DNA from: Schizochytrium sp. TIO01
Lineage: Eukaryota; Sar; Bigyra; Thraustochytrida; Thraustochytriidae
Length of the DNA stretch: 64,000 nt
Reading direction: 5' to 3'
Assembly: GCA_004764695.1 (NCBI GenBank)
Contig: SMSO01000014.1
Coordinates: 2,803,148 to 2,867,147, forward strand
Each line of letters opens with the position of its first letter. The first letter of the stretch is position 1. Below, piece after piece: positions 53,947 through 63,937 of this stretch. The position numbers and the translations under genes were made by a program. The notes under the pieces were generated by a model. The model was not told where the DNA came from. It saw nothing but the letters and a program-made list of their open reading frames with translations, and made no database searches.

Positions 53947-55894
53947 ATGCGCTCGCACGGCATTCCAAGCGTGCCACGCGGCGGTAGCGAGCTCCATGAT
54001 GAGGTTTTGTCTTTCCGCCCTCATGTAGTTACCGCCTCCTACTCCGGCGAGCGCTTTAGCCCTCGTCCGGGCTGCCTTCTCTCCATCTCATCTGGCATGG
54101 GCATCCTGGCAGCAGCTCGACGTGGTGGCGCGTTCATTGATCTCTTTCACGTTGATCGAGCTTCGCTTCAACCCACGCTTGCAGCCTTGAGCTCTTTGCC
54201 GACTGCTGAACCTTCCCAAGATGCCCAGGAAACTGCCGTTGCTCAAGGAGGCGATGTCAAGGCTGCAGTTCGCCTGCCTTTCCTCATGAGCAGGCGCATG
54301 GTGGACGAGGAAGAAAGCGAGGGCAGCGGCGTACAGGCGCTTGGATTCCTTTCTGCAGAAAATGCCAGTGCTAGCTGTGGTTGTTGCAGGGGAGATAAGA
54401 GTGTTTGAGCTCGCGTTTCGCGCATGGTTTGGTGCTGTGGATTTGCCCTCTGTTGAGACTCAGGCTACTGAGGCGCTTGCGACGCGGCCCGTGTTGTGGC
54501 AATTACGGATGAGGGTGCGACTAGGGCAGCAACTTGCAGTAGCACATGGTGGTGATGCAAGGCCTCAAAAACTGGTGCAGACGCTCTCCCATGATGAAGT
54601 CATCACGATGGAAACGGGACAAGATGATGACGAAGACGGATGGGTCGCTGTAGCATTCCGTAGCGGAGCTGTGACGAGGGCAGTCTACCCATATAACATG
54701 TCTGCAAAACAACTTGCTGCCCATTCGGTGCAATTGAAGGAAGTCCACATTGGCGTTGAGGTCGCCTCGTGTGCCTTTGGTCCAGGGGGGATGGGTGCTG
54801 TATTTACCACAAAGGTTGATGGTGCTATCTTTATTGCTGATCTTGAACGCGAGATCGTTCAGAGATTCTCACCGCCACTGGGAACAGGTCGCCAGTGGGT
54901 AGCTGCTCAATGGGTTGTGCCGGGAGAATCAGTATTAGCAGTCCGTAAAGACGGTATGCGTAAGCTGATTGCAATCCCGTCGGGCGCGGAACTTGTATCC
55001 TTCCAGGCACTTTCCACTAAAGCAGATTCGCAGTGGCTCTTACCTGTGAGACCCCAAACAAAGGATGGAAATGCGTGGGTCATTGGCGCATTTACGACCG
55101 GAGAAAACACGATTAAGCTATACGGACTGAAACGGTTTGATAAACCAGCTAGCGCGGTTCTTGACATACTCCGAAGGGGCATGTGGACTATCCCGGGAAC
55201 TAGTATTCTGGGATGCTCAATCTGTAGACTTGACGCAAAAACATTGCCTGCTTGGGCTTTGGAGTTCAAAGCACCATCAAGCGCTGAATTTGCGGTTGCA
55301 GTTCTCACTGATGTTGGCGTTTCATTTTTCTTCATCGTAGGAGATGATGACAAGATCACTCAGGGGAAAGACGAACGCTCTCATCAAGTCAAATCTTCAA
55401 AATGCAATAATGCTTTCATACCGACTCATGCAAACAAGGAGCAAGATGCTAAAGGTGCGAACAAGCCGACGCTGAGCTCGTCTGCAAACATGTCACAGGG
55501 TGGAGCGAAGAAGACAGCAAACACAAAACAATCAAACGAAATACTTAAACCGCCCAAGAAAGGTCCTCCGAAACTTCAGACGGGAGTTCGAGCGAAGACA
55601 AGGGAGACTACTCGATTGAGCCACGCCAATACGCCTGGAAAATATCCAGGTCAACGTATACAGTCCGAGTCATCACCTCAGAGTTCATCACCAAGAACAC
55701 CTATATCTAAGCGAGAGAGCCGAAAACTGGGTTCTGACCTCGCTCAGACTGTACAAGGTCTGGAGACTCGCGTAAAACAAGCTGAGCTGGATCTTAGGGT
55801 ACTTCGTACTGAATTTAAGGCATTTACAAGCGAAATGTCACAAAGCCTTGACGAACTTGCCAAGTTAGTTGTTAAGCAGCGGGAACAGCGCTGA
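53947..55894 (+). CDS. WD-like beta-propeller protein with C-terminal coiled coil, frame broken once
   Basis: Two overlapping frames together encode one protein of about 648 aa. The first frame (ATG 53947, open to 54408) has propeller-like strands (GMGILAAARRGGAFIDLFHV) and runs into VQALGFLSAEN. The second frame takes over with PVLAVVVAGEIRVFEL, completing a normal WD-like blade. It continues with further blades to about residue 480, a disordered Lys/Ser/Pro region, and a C-terminal coiled coil (LETRVKQAELDLRVLRTEF). The shift is +1 at about 54359-54365, around an AAAA run (GAAAATGCC). Alternatives: a 28-nt GT-AG intron (54331-54358), which would delete a predicted strand, or two genes with a start at 54362. 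I prefer an extra base. Function unknown; propeller plus coiled coil suggests a scaffold. Confidence 0.72.
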
Positions 55895-56338
55895 GAAAAA
55901 TTCGTGTTTATATAAATAAAATACCATATCGTTTTTCATCTTTATGCTTATTTATTTTCAAAACTACAATATTCTATCGGAAAAGGAAGTTGAAGGATGC
56001 AATCATAGTTTTAGTCATTGTTACTTATTCGTCTAATTCTTCCTTGTAAACCGGAAGGAGTTTAAGTTTCATATATTGATGTTGAAAGACATTTCTCTTT
56101 TTCTTTTTTGGCGAACTTACTATGCTAGCCTCTTCATTCTCATGTGTAGGGAGAAGAGAGGACATTTAAAAAAAAAAAAAAAAAAGAGAACAAGATTCAG
56201 GTTCTTATCTTAATCTAAAAAGTAGATGCAGCACGCATCTAAGAAGGATGAAAACATAAGTGTAGCTTTAGAAGGTGGAAATATATTCTAAATCACATGA
56301 TAGGATTAACTAAGTTAGGACAATAAAACGGCATCATT
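55895..56338. other. 0.44 kb convergent spacer
   Basis: 3' flanks of the WD-like gene and HSP104. Contains an 18-base A run (about 56168-56185). No gene. Confidence 0.5.
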
Positions 56339-59101
56339 TTAGTTGCTAGACATTTCTGCATCTTCCTCAGGGGGGGAAGTGATGTCGTAACGCAAACCAC
56401 AAGTTCCCGGGGAAGGGTTCGAGCTGGTTACGCCAGCCTTGACAGGCTCATCCTTCGTGGAAATGGTAATATTTGAGGATTCCGGGATGGCACCGGAAAG
56501 GACAAGCCTGCCGACATCAGTACCAACATTGCGTTCAAGCCATCTGCGCAAGGGGCGTGCACCGTAGGCAGGTTCAAAGGCCACATCGACAATGTGATCG
56601 AGTGTGGCACGAGTCGCATCGACGGTAATGTTGCGGTCAGTCTTGAGCTGGCGCATAAGCACATCGAGCTGTTGCTGAGCAATGGCATGGAGCTGCGACT
56701 GCTGCAAAGGCTCAAAGACAATGATGTCATCAAGGCGGTTGAGAAGCTCAGGGCGGAAGTGAGCTCGCACATCACGCATGACGTTTTGCTTAGCCTTCTC
56801 CATAGCAGCATCGCTACTAGCGTGGTTGTCTTCGGAGTCAGAGTCAGCCTCCGGGCGATGTGTGACCTTGCGGCGTTTGATCACTTGTTCAGCAGCAGCT
56901 TCGATCAGATATTGGCTACCAATATTGGAGGTCATGATGATGATTGTGTTACGGAAGTCCACCAGAGTACCCTGACCATCAGTAAGGCGACCATCGTCAA
57001 GCACCTGAAGCAGCACATTGAAAACATCACGGTGCGCCTTTTCAACCTCATCAAGAAGAATCACAGTGTAAGGACGGCGCTTTACAGCTTCTGTAAGCTG
57101 GCCACCTTCTTCGTAACCCACATAGCCTGGAGCAGCACCAATCAAGCGCGAAACAGAGTACTTCTCCATGTACTCAGACATGTCAATACGAACCATGCTA
57201 TTCGGGTCATCAAAGAGCTCCTGAGCAAGAGCTTTGACAGACTCAGTCTTACCTACACCAGTGGGTCCCAAGAAGAGAAAACTGGCAATAGGGCGGGTTT
57301 CAGGGGCCAAACCGGCACGTGCACGAATGATACTGTCTGCTACAGCATCGATTGCCGTGTCCTGACCAACGACGCGCTCCTTGAGGCGTGCAGCAAGGCT
57401 GAGTAGCTTCTCAGACTCGGAACTCTGCAGGCGATCTACAGGGATGCCGGTCCAGCGGCTGACAACCATTGCGATCTCCTGGGGTCCAATGATCTCTGTG
57501 AGGAGGCGGTCATCAGCGTTCTCTCGCTTGCGCTTCGCATCCTCCACCGTAAGACGCTCAAGTTGGTTCTCAAGCTCTGGGATTGCACCATAGCGCAAGT
57601 CAGCCACAAGGGCGAGGTCGCGGTCACGCTCAGCCTGGGCGATCTTCTGGTGCACTTCCTTGATTTTGTTACGAAGGCGGCGTAGCTCGTCAACACGCTT
57701 CTTCTCATCAGCATGCTTCAAGCGAAGAGGGCGCAACTCCTCCTCAATTTGGCTAAGCTCCTTCTGGCATACCTTGAGACGCTCCTTACTCTGAAGGTCC
57801 TTTTCTTCCTTCAGAGCTGTCTCCTCGACCTCAAGCTGAAGCTTGCGTCGCTCGAGGCGATCAATCTCCTCTGGTTGGGAATCAAGCTGAACACGCACGT
57901 GAGCCGCAGCCTCATCAAGCAAGTCAATTGCAGAATCAGGCAAACGACGCTGCGTTACATAGCGCTTGGCGAGTTTAGCAGCGAGGACTACAGCAGCATC
58001 CTGAATCGTCACACCATGGTGCGACTGGTAGCTGTCCTTGATACCACGAAGGATAGAGACGGTGTCTTCGACACTAGGCTCAAGTACGTCCACCTTTTGG
58101 AAGCGACGTGAGAAAGCCTTATCTTTCTCGATGTGTTTCTGGTACTCATCGAGAGTGGTGGCACCGATGCACTTGAGGCCTCGGGCAAGCGCAGGCTTGA
58201 GAATGTTGGCAGCATCTGCTGCACCTTGGCCACCGCCAGCGCCCATAAGGAGATGGACCTCGTCGACAAAGAGAATGATTTGGCCATCGGAATCCTCAAT
58301 TTCCTTGAGAACAGACTTCAGGCGCTCCTCGAACTCACCACGGTGAGATGCACCGGCAAGCAAAGCGGCCACGTCGAGCTCCCAAAGTCGGCAGTTGGAA
58401 ATGGATTCAGGCACGTCGCCTTGGACGATACGCATAGCAAACATGGTACAGATGGCCGTCTTACCCACACCGGGAGGGCCCACAAGGATGGCATTGGACT
58501 TTGTCTTACGCGAAAGAATTTGGACAACACGAGCCACTTCGCGATCGCGGCCAATAACTGGGTCAAGCTTGCCGTCCATGGCAGCTTGGGTGAGGTCTCG
58601 GCCATACTTGGCGAGTGCCTCGAAGTTTTGCTCGCCACTTCGAGTATGAACCTGACGTCCGCTAGCACCACGTGCAGCCTTTGCGGCTTCTTCGATTTTG
58701 GCAGGAGTCAAGTCAACAGCTTTAAAAGCGCCCTTAAGGCTAGGATCGTTCGCGAGGGCCTTGAGCAAGCTGTCAAGCGTAAGGAAGGAATCTCCTTGCT
58801 TCTTTTGAAAATTAGCAGCAGCACGAAGCACGCTAAGCATCGCGCTAGAGGGTGAGAGCTGATCAGGTGCGGGCGACTGGGAGGGCATTTTGTTTACGAG
58901 CATGGTAATCTCATGCAGCAGCATTGTGCGATCGCCTCCAGCGCGGTCCACCAGTCTTGCAGCAAGTGACGAGGCATTTTCTAGCATCACTTGCGCCACC
59001 AGGGGCGGTGTAAGCTGAGTGTGGCCCTTGCTCACGCCCAATTCGTGGGCGGCGTTGATCACCTTAACAGTTTCGTCGGACCATGTTGAGGAGTCCGTCA
59101 T
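56339..59101 (-). CDS. HSP104: HSP104/ClpB disaggregase
   Basis: 920 aa from the ATG at 59101; two codons upstream is a TTG only. Clp N-domain (about 1-140), NBD1 with Walker A GPPGVGKT (208-215) and Walker B ILFVDEVHLL, coiled-coil middle domain (about 405-530), NBD2 with Walker A GPTGVGKT (about 610-617), SEYMEKYSVSRLIGAAPGYVGYEEGGQLTE and the GARPLRRW sensor-2 box. This is the AAA+ hexamer that pulls proteins from aggregates with HSP70 and DnaJ. It probably is the cytosolic/nuclear form: no transit peptide. Insertion in NBD2 (about 740-770): KRRKVTHRP, a nuclear-signal-like basic cluster, then an Asp/Glu/Ser stretch before the ARM-rich FRPELLNRLDDIIVF. The tail ends EEDAEMSSN, without yeast DDLD. 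It is divergent from DnaJ with heat-shock elements between. Confidence 0.97.
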   Translation of the reverse strand: MTDSSTWSDETVKVINAAHELGVSKGHTQLTPPLVAQVMLENASSLAARLVDRAGGDRTMLLHEITMLVNKMPSQSPAPDQLSPSSAMLSVLRAAANFQKKQGDSFLTLDSLLKALANDPSLKGAFKAVDLTPAKIEEAAKAARGASGRQVHTRSGEQNFEALAKYGRDLTQAAMDGKLDPVIGRDREVARVVQILSRKTKSNAILVGPPGVGKTAICTMFAMRIVQGDVPESISNCRLWELDVAALLAGASHRGEFEERLKSVLKEIEDSDGQIILFVDEVHLLMGAGGGQGAADAANILKPALARGLKCIGATTLDEYQKHIEKDKAFSRRFQKVDVLEPSVEDTVSILRGIKDSYQSHHGVTIQDAAVVLAAKLAKRYVTQRRLPDSAIDLLDEAAAHVRVQLDSQPEEIDRLERRKLQLEVEETALKEEKDLQSKERLKVCQKELSQIEEELRPLRLKHADEKKRVDELRRLRNKIKEVHQKIAQAERDRDLALVADLRYGAIPELENQLERLTVEDAKRKRENADDRLLTEIIGPQEIAMVVSRWTGIPVDRLQSSESEKLLSLAARLKERVVGQDTAIDAVADSIIRARAGLAPETRPIASFLFLGPTGVGKTESVKALAQELFDDPNSMVRIDMSEYMEKYSVSRLIGAAPGYVGYEEGGQLTEAVKRRPYTVILLDEVEKAHRDVFNVLLQVLDDGRLTDGQGTLVDFRNTIIIMTSNIGSQYLIEAAAEQVIKRRKVTHRPEADSDSEDNHASSDAAMEKAKQNVMRDVRAHFRPELLNRLDDIIVFEPLQQSQLHAIAQQQLDVLMRQLKTDRNITVDATRATLDHIVDVAFEPAYGARPLRRWLERNVGTDVGRLVLSGAIPESSNITISTKDEPVKAGVTSSNPSPGTCGLRYDITSPPEEDAEMSSN

Positions 59102-59546
59102 GTTCAATATACACTTGCAAGCAGCGCCACCGACCTAGTTCTGCAACCTCTCGGTAAACTTATCGATGTCGATATACTCACCTGTAGCTCGCAGCTAGCA
59201 GGGTACTTCTATTCGTTCGTCTTCTTCAGAGTCCTCTTCGAGGAATTGCGGGTTTGCTGCAGGCTGCAATGGATCCTCAGCAGCTACCTGGGCTTTCCCT
59301 ACAGGACCTCGCTCAAACTTATGCGCTTCCTAGGCACTGATAGCTGTCTGTCCGAAGCTCTTTGCAGATGCCTGAACCCTGAAGATAATACACGATTAGA
59401 CCTCTGCTTCAAACATCCTCAACCTTCAAATGTATCTTTTTTGCTCCATCTGGGTCAAGCCAGCTCTTAGCAACTGCTACCATCATCTACTGCTAACCCT
59501 GCAACTGTGGGGTTTAAAAGAAAAAGTCCGGGACGTTCGCGGCCTC

Positions 59547-59564
59547 TTCTGGAGTCTTCGAGAA
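59547..59564. promoter_or_regulatory. Heat-shock element, four units
   Basis: TTCtgGAGtcTTCgaGAA: four alternating 5-bp units, one mismatch (GAG for GAA). Located 446 bp from the HSP104 ATG and 1.03 kb from the DnaJ ATG. Fits the HSF consensus; binding is inferred. Confidence 0.65.
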
Positions 59565-59676
59565 AGGGGGATTTGAGACTCGCCGAGTAGCCCCTTTTGG
59601 ACGCGCGGAGGGGACTTTTGTGGCGGAGGTGCGGGGTCTTAAATGGGCAAGGGGGGAGTTTTGGGGGCACCCGAAC

Positions 59677-59694
59677 TTCCCGAGTGTTCGAGAC
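59677..59694. promoter_or_regulatory. Degenerate heat-shock element
   Basis: TTCccGAGtgTTCgaGAC: two perfect TTC units at the right spacing with degenerate GA partners. 130 bp from the first element and in the same phase pattern. Confidence 0.45.
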
Positions 59695-59908
59695 TAGTCG
59701 CGAACAACCGGGACGCTTCATAAGTTTTGAGGGCAGGTTTTGAGATAGAAAGCAGGATCTTCGAAAGGGCTTTGGAGTGTGTCATATGACTCGTATCCTG
59801 GCATCGGTCTCAGGAAGACCACTGACTGACGAGGCGAGGCCCATTTAAACAGCCTTGCGAGAGGCTGCGTACAGCCCAGAGAGCGAAGGAAAATCGACGA
59901 CCCGAAGA

Positions 59909-60036
59909 TTTCATTTCATTTCCCAATGTTTCTTTTAAAGCTTTCATTTTCATGTTCAATCTTTCATTTCTCACTTTTCATTTCTTTTCATTTCATTTCA
60001 TTTCATTTCATTTTCCAATGTTTCTTTTTAAGCTTT
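59909..60036. repeat. 36-bp direct repeat with TTTCA array
   Basis: Copies at 59909-59944 and 60001-60036 match at 34 of 36 positions, each starting TTTCATTTCATTT and ending AAGCTTT. Sequence between is also TTTCA-rich, so replication slippage is the likely origin. Confidence 0.85.
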
Positions 60037-60592
60037 AACGAAGAAATCCATCGCTCATGAAATGGAGAGTAAGCAAAGTCAAACACATAAAGAACAAACA
60101 GACTTAAACTGAGGCTTTTCAGGTGCTTGAAGGATGGAGCAAACGAAGAGCGCGAATGATCGATGAAAAGCCGCAGGAGCTTCAAAGAAGGGCCTCCGCA
60201 AAAGCACCCAAGGCTGAGGGGCAGCACGTAGCTGGCGGCTGAACTCGCAAGCTCGAGCCTCTGCGGAAACTGTTCCGTCTGGGTTCTGAGGAAATCCGGT
60301 TCCGGCTTTCGTATTACAAGAGAGCGAAAGCAAAATTGGAAATTCGATGACATTCTTCTCGTAATGCGTAGATGGGCGTAGTAGGCTCCTAAGCACTGGT
60401 TAGCCCAGTGCGTAGGAGTGTTCTAAGAAGAACCCTCAAAAGGCCAAGAGAGCTCAGGATCCGTCAGTCAGAGTCGTCGAGAGCGGCAAAACCCGAACGG
60501 ACTTGGAGCTCTTGCAGGACTTGAGGTTCTCGCAGGAGATTGTTCTGTGTGCACTAGAGCAGAGCAGGAGGCAGCCGTAAGATTAAGTAAAG

Positions 60593-61687
60593 ATGCCACC
60601 AAAGGACAGCGGACGCGACTTTTACAAGATCCTCGGCGTGGGGCGCGATGCCAAGGAACCCGAGCTGAAGAAAGCGTACAAGAAGCTTGCGCTCAAGTAC
60701 CACCCCGATAAGCAGAAGGGCGATGACACGATGTTTAAAGAAATCGCAGAAGCATACGCAGTGCTCTCTGACGAGGATAAACGCAAGGTGTATGATCGCT
60801 TTGGTGAGGAAGGCCTCAAGGCAGGAATTACAGGAGACCAGGCCGACAACATGGGAAGCATGCCTTCCGGCATGGGAGGTCATGGAGGTGGAGGCTTTAG
60901 CATGCCGCCTGAGTTTGCGGAGAATCTCTTTGCTCAATTCTTTGGGGGAGGAGGAGATGCCGGTGGCTTTGGCGGTGCGTCCAGAGGCCCGGGAGGTCGT
61001 ACCTTCATGTTTAATGCCGGAGGCCCCGGAATGGGAGGTGGTGCCTTTGGTGGTGGTATGGGCGGCATGGGCGGCATGGGTGGCATGGGTGGAATGGGAT
61101 TTGATGCCAACCCACAAGCTGGCCACCGTCGAGAGGCTGCACCCTTGAAGAAGCGCCCTGCTATCGAAAAGGACTTCGCCGTTTCGCTGGAAGATTTATT
61201 TAACAGCACCACCAAGAAACTCAAAGTTACACGGAAGCTGTATGATACACCTAGTGGCCGATACACAGACGCTGCTCAGGTTGTGGAACTCAAACTTAAG
61301 CCGCAGATGAAAGAAGGCACAAAGTTTACATTCAAGAATATGGGATCCGAGGAGCCAGGCTACGAACCTGCAGACATGATCTTTAAACTCAAGGAAAAAC
61401 CTCACGAAACATTTACGCGTACAGGTGACGACCTGGTCACAACTGTCGATATTAGCCTGAAGGATGCTCTCCTTGGCGGCAGTACAATTGTTAAAACGCT
61501 CGACAACCACAACATTAGAGTTCCTTTTAGTGCATTGAAAGACAGCAAGCAAGAGGTGGTTCTGCGCGAGCACGGCATGCCCAATTCTAAGACTGGTAAT
61601 AAGGGAAACCTTGTCGTTCGTTTTAACATCAAGTTTCCTGAAGATGCATCAAAGCGCGCGGAGATCGCAAACTTGGCTCGTGTCTAA
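60593..61687 (+). CDS. Type II (class B) DnaJ / HSP40 co-chaperone
   Basis: 364 aa, ATG start. J domain (about 8-75) with HPD at 37-39 (YHPDK) and the DRFGEEG end. A Gly/Phe/Met-rich linker follows (about 88-180, GGMGGM repeats), and then two C-terminal beta-barrel substrate-binding domains and a dimerisation end; no cysteine zinc finger, so DNAJB1/Sis1-like. J proteins deliver unfolded clients to HSP70 and stimulate its ATPase; with HSP104 they form the disaggregation team. Divergent from HSP104 over 1.5 kb containing heat-shock elements. It converges with the HROB gene, with stops 120 bp apart. Confidence 0.97.
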   Translation: MPPKDSGRDFYKILGVGRDAKEPELKKAYKKLALKYHPDKQKGDDTMFKEIAEAYAVLSDEDKRKVYDRFGEEGLKAGITGDQADNMGSMPSGMGGHGGGGFSMPPEFAENLFAQFFGGGGDAGGFGGASRGPGGRTFMFNAGGPGMGGGAFGGGMGGMGGMGGMGGMGFDANPQAGHRREAAPLKKRPAIEKDFAVSLEDLFNSTTKKLKVTRKLYDTPSGRYTDAAQVVELKLKPQMKEGTKFTFKNMGSEEPGYEPADMIFKLKEKPHETFTRTGDDLVTTVDISLKDALLGGSTIVKTLDNHNIRVPFSALKDSKQEVVLREHGMPNSKTGNKGNLVVRFNIKFPEDASKRAEIANLARV

Positions 61688-61807
61688 AACCCAACTTTCC
61701 GCTAAGCATGTTCCATACGCAATTCTACGTTAATCTCAGTTCTTAAAATTCGTGTATGTGTAAATTAATGATATTACAAAGTTGATACTTCCTTCTAGTT
61801 TAATGAA

Positions 61808-63937
61808 TCAAAAGAAACCCCCATCATCCTCATCATCCTCATCATCCAGCCATCGGTCATCATTAAAAGATGAGGTCGTTAGATGGTTACTCTTTGCTTC
61901 TTTGGAGCGTTCACCAGTTTGCGAAGTAAAAGCCATGTCAATGTCCTCTTGCTGGGAAAACGCAGATGAACCTGATTTACTCATCTGAGTATATATCCCC
62001 TTTTCTTCTAAAACGTTTTGACGATCAACTTCCTTGGGATTATCTTGGCTTTGAGGTTGTTCCTTATTAGAAATACTGGTTTGTTGAGCAGCAGCAGCGG
62101 CAGAGGGGACGGCAGGGGAAGTCTGAGACGAAAAGGAATCCTCGAGTTCTTTAAGTTGCGCTTCCAGATCCTGATCTGACTTCGTATGCACTGTTTTCGC
62201 ATTTTGGGATCTCATTGTGTCTTTTATTAAAGAAGCATGTTCAGCTTGCTTCGTGGCTTGATATGGTTGCGATGTGGAGTCAACATCTGGAGAAAGTGTT
62301 TCTTGACTACCAGCATTGTCAAACAAATTGGTGCGCTGGGATAATTGTGAGTTTTTCACATCTGTGGAAGGCTCCTGTAGAGACCCCACAGTTTTTATTT
62401 CTGTCACTGTGCGTGTTTGTGCAGCGCCTTCTTCGCAGCTGCCATCACCATCGCTAGTAGCTTGTCTCGCTCGCTTCGTGCTAGAGACCACGCGGTTGGA
62501 AATGGACTGAGAGGACCGAGTTGATGCAACGGAATCTTGAGAATAATCTTTCTCAGAGTTTGCTGATCTTCTACTTGTATGACGTTGTTCCTGGACATGA
62601 AACTTCCTCCTTGTTTCTTCCGAGCGTTCTTTGCTGGGGTCACTCGCAATGCTATCTTGTTGAGACAATATCTCCTCCAGTTTGCGCATTCGACGATTTT
62701 GGGTAGCCCTTAATTCGCGTGCTTCACGATCGTCTTCAGCAGCATTCCCAGAGAGCCATCCAACCAGGTCTTCGTCCTCCTCGAGGTCCTCCTCACCATT
62801 CCTTGCTGCACGTCTGCGAGGTAACGTTCGCGTATGACCATCTTGTCTAACTCCATGTTCTTCTTCGTAAGCACGCATGTCTTGAGTATCTGTGAGCTCA
62901 TGAGCCCCAAAGACTCGCTCAATATTGCGGGGAGTGATAATAATAGAGTGAGTTGCGTATCCTTCGCGATTGAAATGAGCACGGAAAACAGTAAAGTCCT
63001 TTAATATTATAGCAGCTCCTTCAGAAAAGTCATACTCATCTGAACTGAGAACTTTAGGATGGACCTCAGACTCCATCTCTCCTGTTGGATCTGCAACTAT
63101 ACACATTGCTCCTTCTTCAAGATAATGAGACTTAATAACAACCACAGCGAGGGAAGGAACCTTGCGAGCATTACCTAATCGGTTTTCTAGTATTGCCTTG
63201 ATTGAGTAATCCTCGATGACAGACGGATAACGGCGTTCAACCATTGTCCATGCAGCAGATTCGAATGGATTGCGATGAGCTTCTTTATCAGGTCCAAATC
63301 CATCGTTTGAGTATTCTACCTCGCCACCCCTTAGTTCTTCTATATCATCCGTAGCCTGCCCAACATCAAAACAGCTGCTTGTGCGAAATTTTCGTGATGA
63401 ACTCTGACCAGCAGGTAGATCAGCTGCACCAAAATTAATTGTTGTTTGCACTAAGCCTCTTCCACGATCACGATCACGATCACGATCACGATCATGATCA
63501 CGATCACGATCATTGTCGTTACTAGCATATCTACTATTTTCGATATCTCTCTGTGATGCGCCCATAGCTGCGTTAGACGCCCTTTGCCGCTGTGAGCTAG
63601 AGTCGTTCTCAAAAATAGTTCCTCTTAATTGTGCATTTGACTCAAGCTCAACACGGACTCGAGATTCTGTTTGTTGCGCAGGCTGAACCTGTCTTGGAGG
63701 CTTGAACTCATGTCTTAACCCAAGCTTTGAGATTTTCCCCATTGATGCCATTTCCTGCGAAGAAACTTTAAGGCAAAAATCACTGCTAATTGCAGCATTT
63801 GCTCGGGATGCCCAGAAGACATGAGATTTGCGAATTTTACGACCTTGAGTAGTTGATTCCTCGTCCACTTCCTCACATTTATCATTAATGATTTGGTTTC
63901 CATGGGACGTCGATATACGGGGTTCTGGAGCCGACAT
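61808..63937 (-). CDS. Homologous recombination OB-fold protein (HROB-like)
   Basis: 709 aa, ATG start near the window edge. N-terminal half disordered, with an Asp-Arg tandem (about 143-159) encoded by a repeated ATCACG hexamer. Residues ~259-343 carry the HROB/MCM8IP OB fold: KVPSLAVVVIKS, VADPTGEMESEVH (the DPTGEM core is diagnostic), EGAAIILKDFTVFR and HSIIITPRNIERVF. In animals this protein loads or activates the MCM8-MCM9 helicase in recombination repair and fertility. The rest is Ser/Gln/Asp-rich disordered sequence ending in an acidic DDEDDEDDGGFF tail. The OB region is secure by motif; the C-terminus is unrelated to anything I know. Together with MSH4 it indicates a recombination programme. 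Confidence 0.85.
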   Translation of the reverse strand: MSAPEPRISTSHGNQIINDKCEEVDEESTTQGRKIRKSHVFWASRANAAISSDFCLKVSSQEMASMGKISKLGLRHEFKPPRQVQPAQQTESRVRVELESNAQLRGTIFENDSSSQRQRASNAAMGASQRDIENSRYASNDNDRDRDHDRDRDRDRDRGRGLVQTTINFGAADLPAGQSSSRKFRTSSCFDVGQATDDIEELRGGEVEYSNDGFGPDKEAHRNPFESAAWTMVERRYPSVIEDYSIKAILENRLGNARKVPSLAVVVIKSHYLEEGAMCIVADPTGEMESEVHPKVLSSDEYDFSEGAAIILKDFTVFRAHFNREGYATHSIIITPRNIERVFGAHELTDTQDMRAYEEEHGVRQDGHTRTLPRRRAARNGEEDLEEDEDLVGWLSGNAAEDDREARELRATQNRRMRKLEEILSQQDSIASDPSKERSEETRRKFHVQEQRHTSRRSANSEKDYSQDSVASTRSSQSISNRVVSSTKRARQATSDGDGSCEEGAAQTRTVTEIKTVGSLQEPSTDVKNSQLSQRTNLFDNAGSQETLSPDVDSTSQPYQATKQAEHASLIKDTMRSQNAKTVHTKSDQDLEAQLKELEDSFSSQTSPAVPSAAAAAQQTSISNKEQPQSQDNPKEVDRQNVLEEKGIYTQMSKSGSSAFSQQEDIDMAFTSQTGERSKEAKSNHLTTSSFNDDRWLDDEDDEDDGGFF
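63463..63515. repeat. ATCACG hexanucleotide tandem repeat in coding sequence
   Basis: About nine GATCAC/ATCACG units (one CATGAT variant) encode alternating Asp and Arg in the HROB-like protein. In frame throughout. Confidence 0.9.

Larger units (their letters stand above)
59102..60592. other. 1.5 kb shared divergent region of HSP104 and DnaJ
   Basis: No gene. Contains two HSE-like arrays (59547-59564, 59677-59694), a 36-bp imperfect direct repeat (59909-59944 and 60001-60036, 34 of 36 identical) with TTTCA repeats between, and a G-rich stretch at about 59560-59670. Confidence 0.6.
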
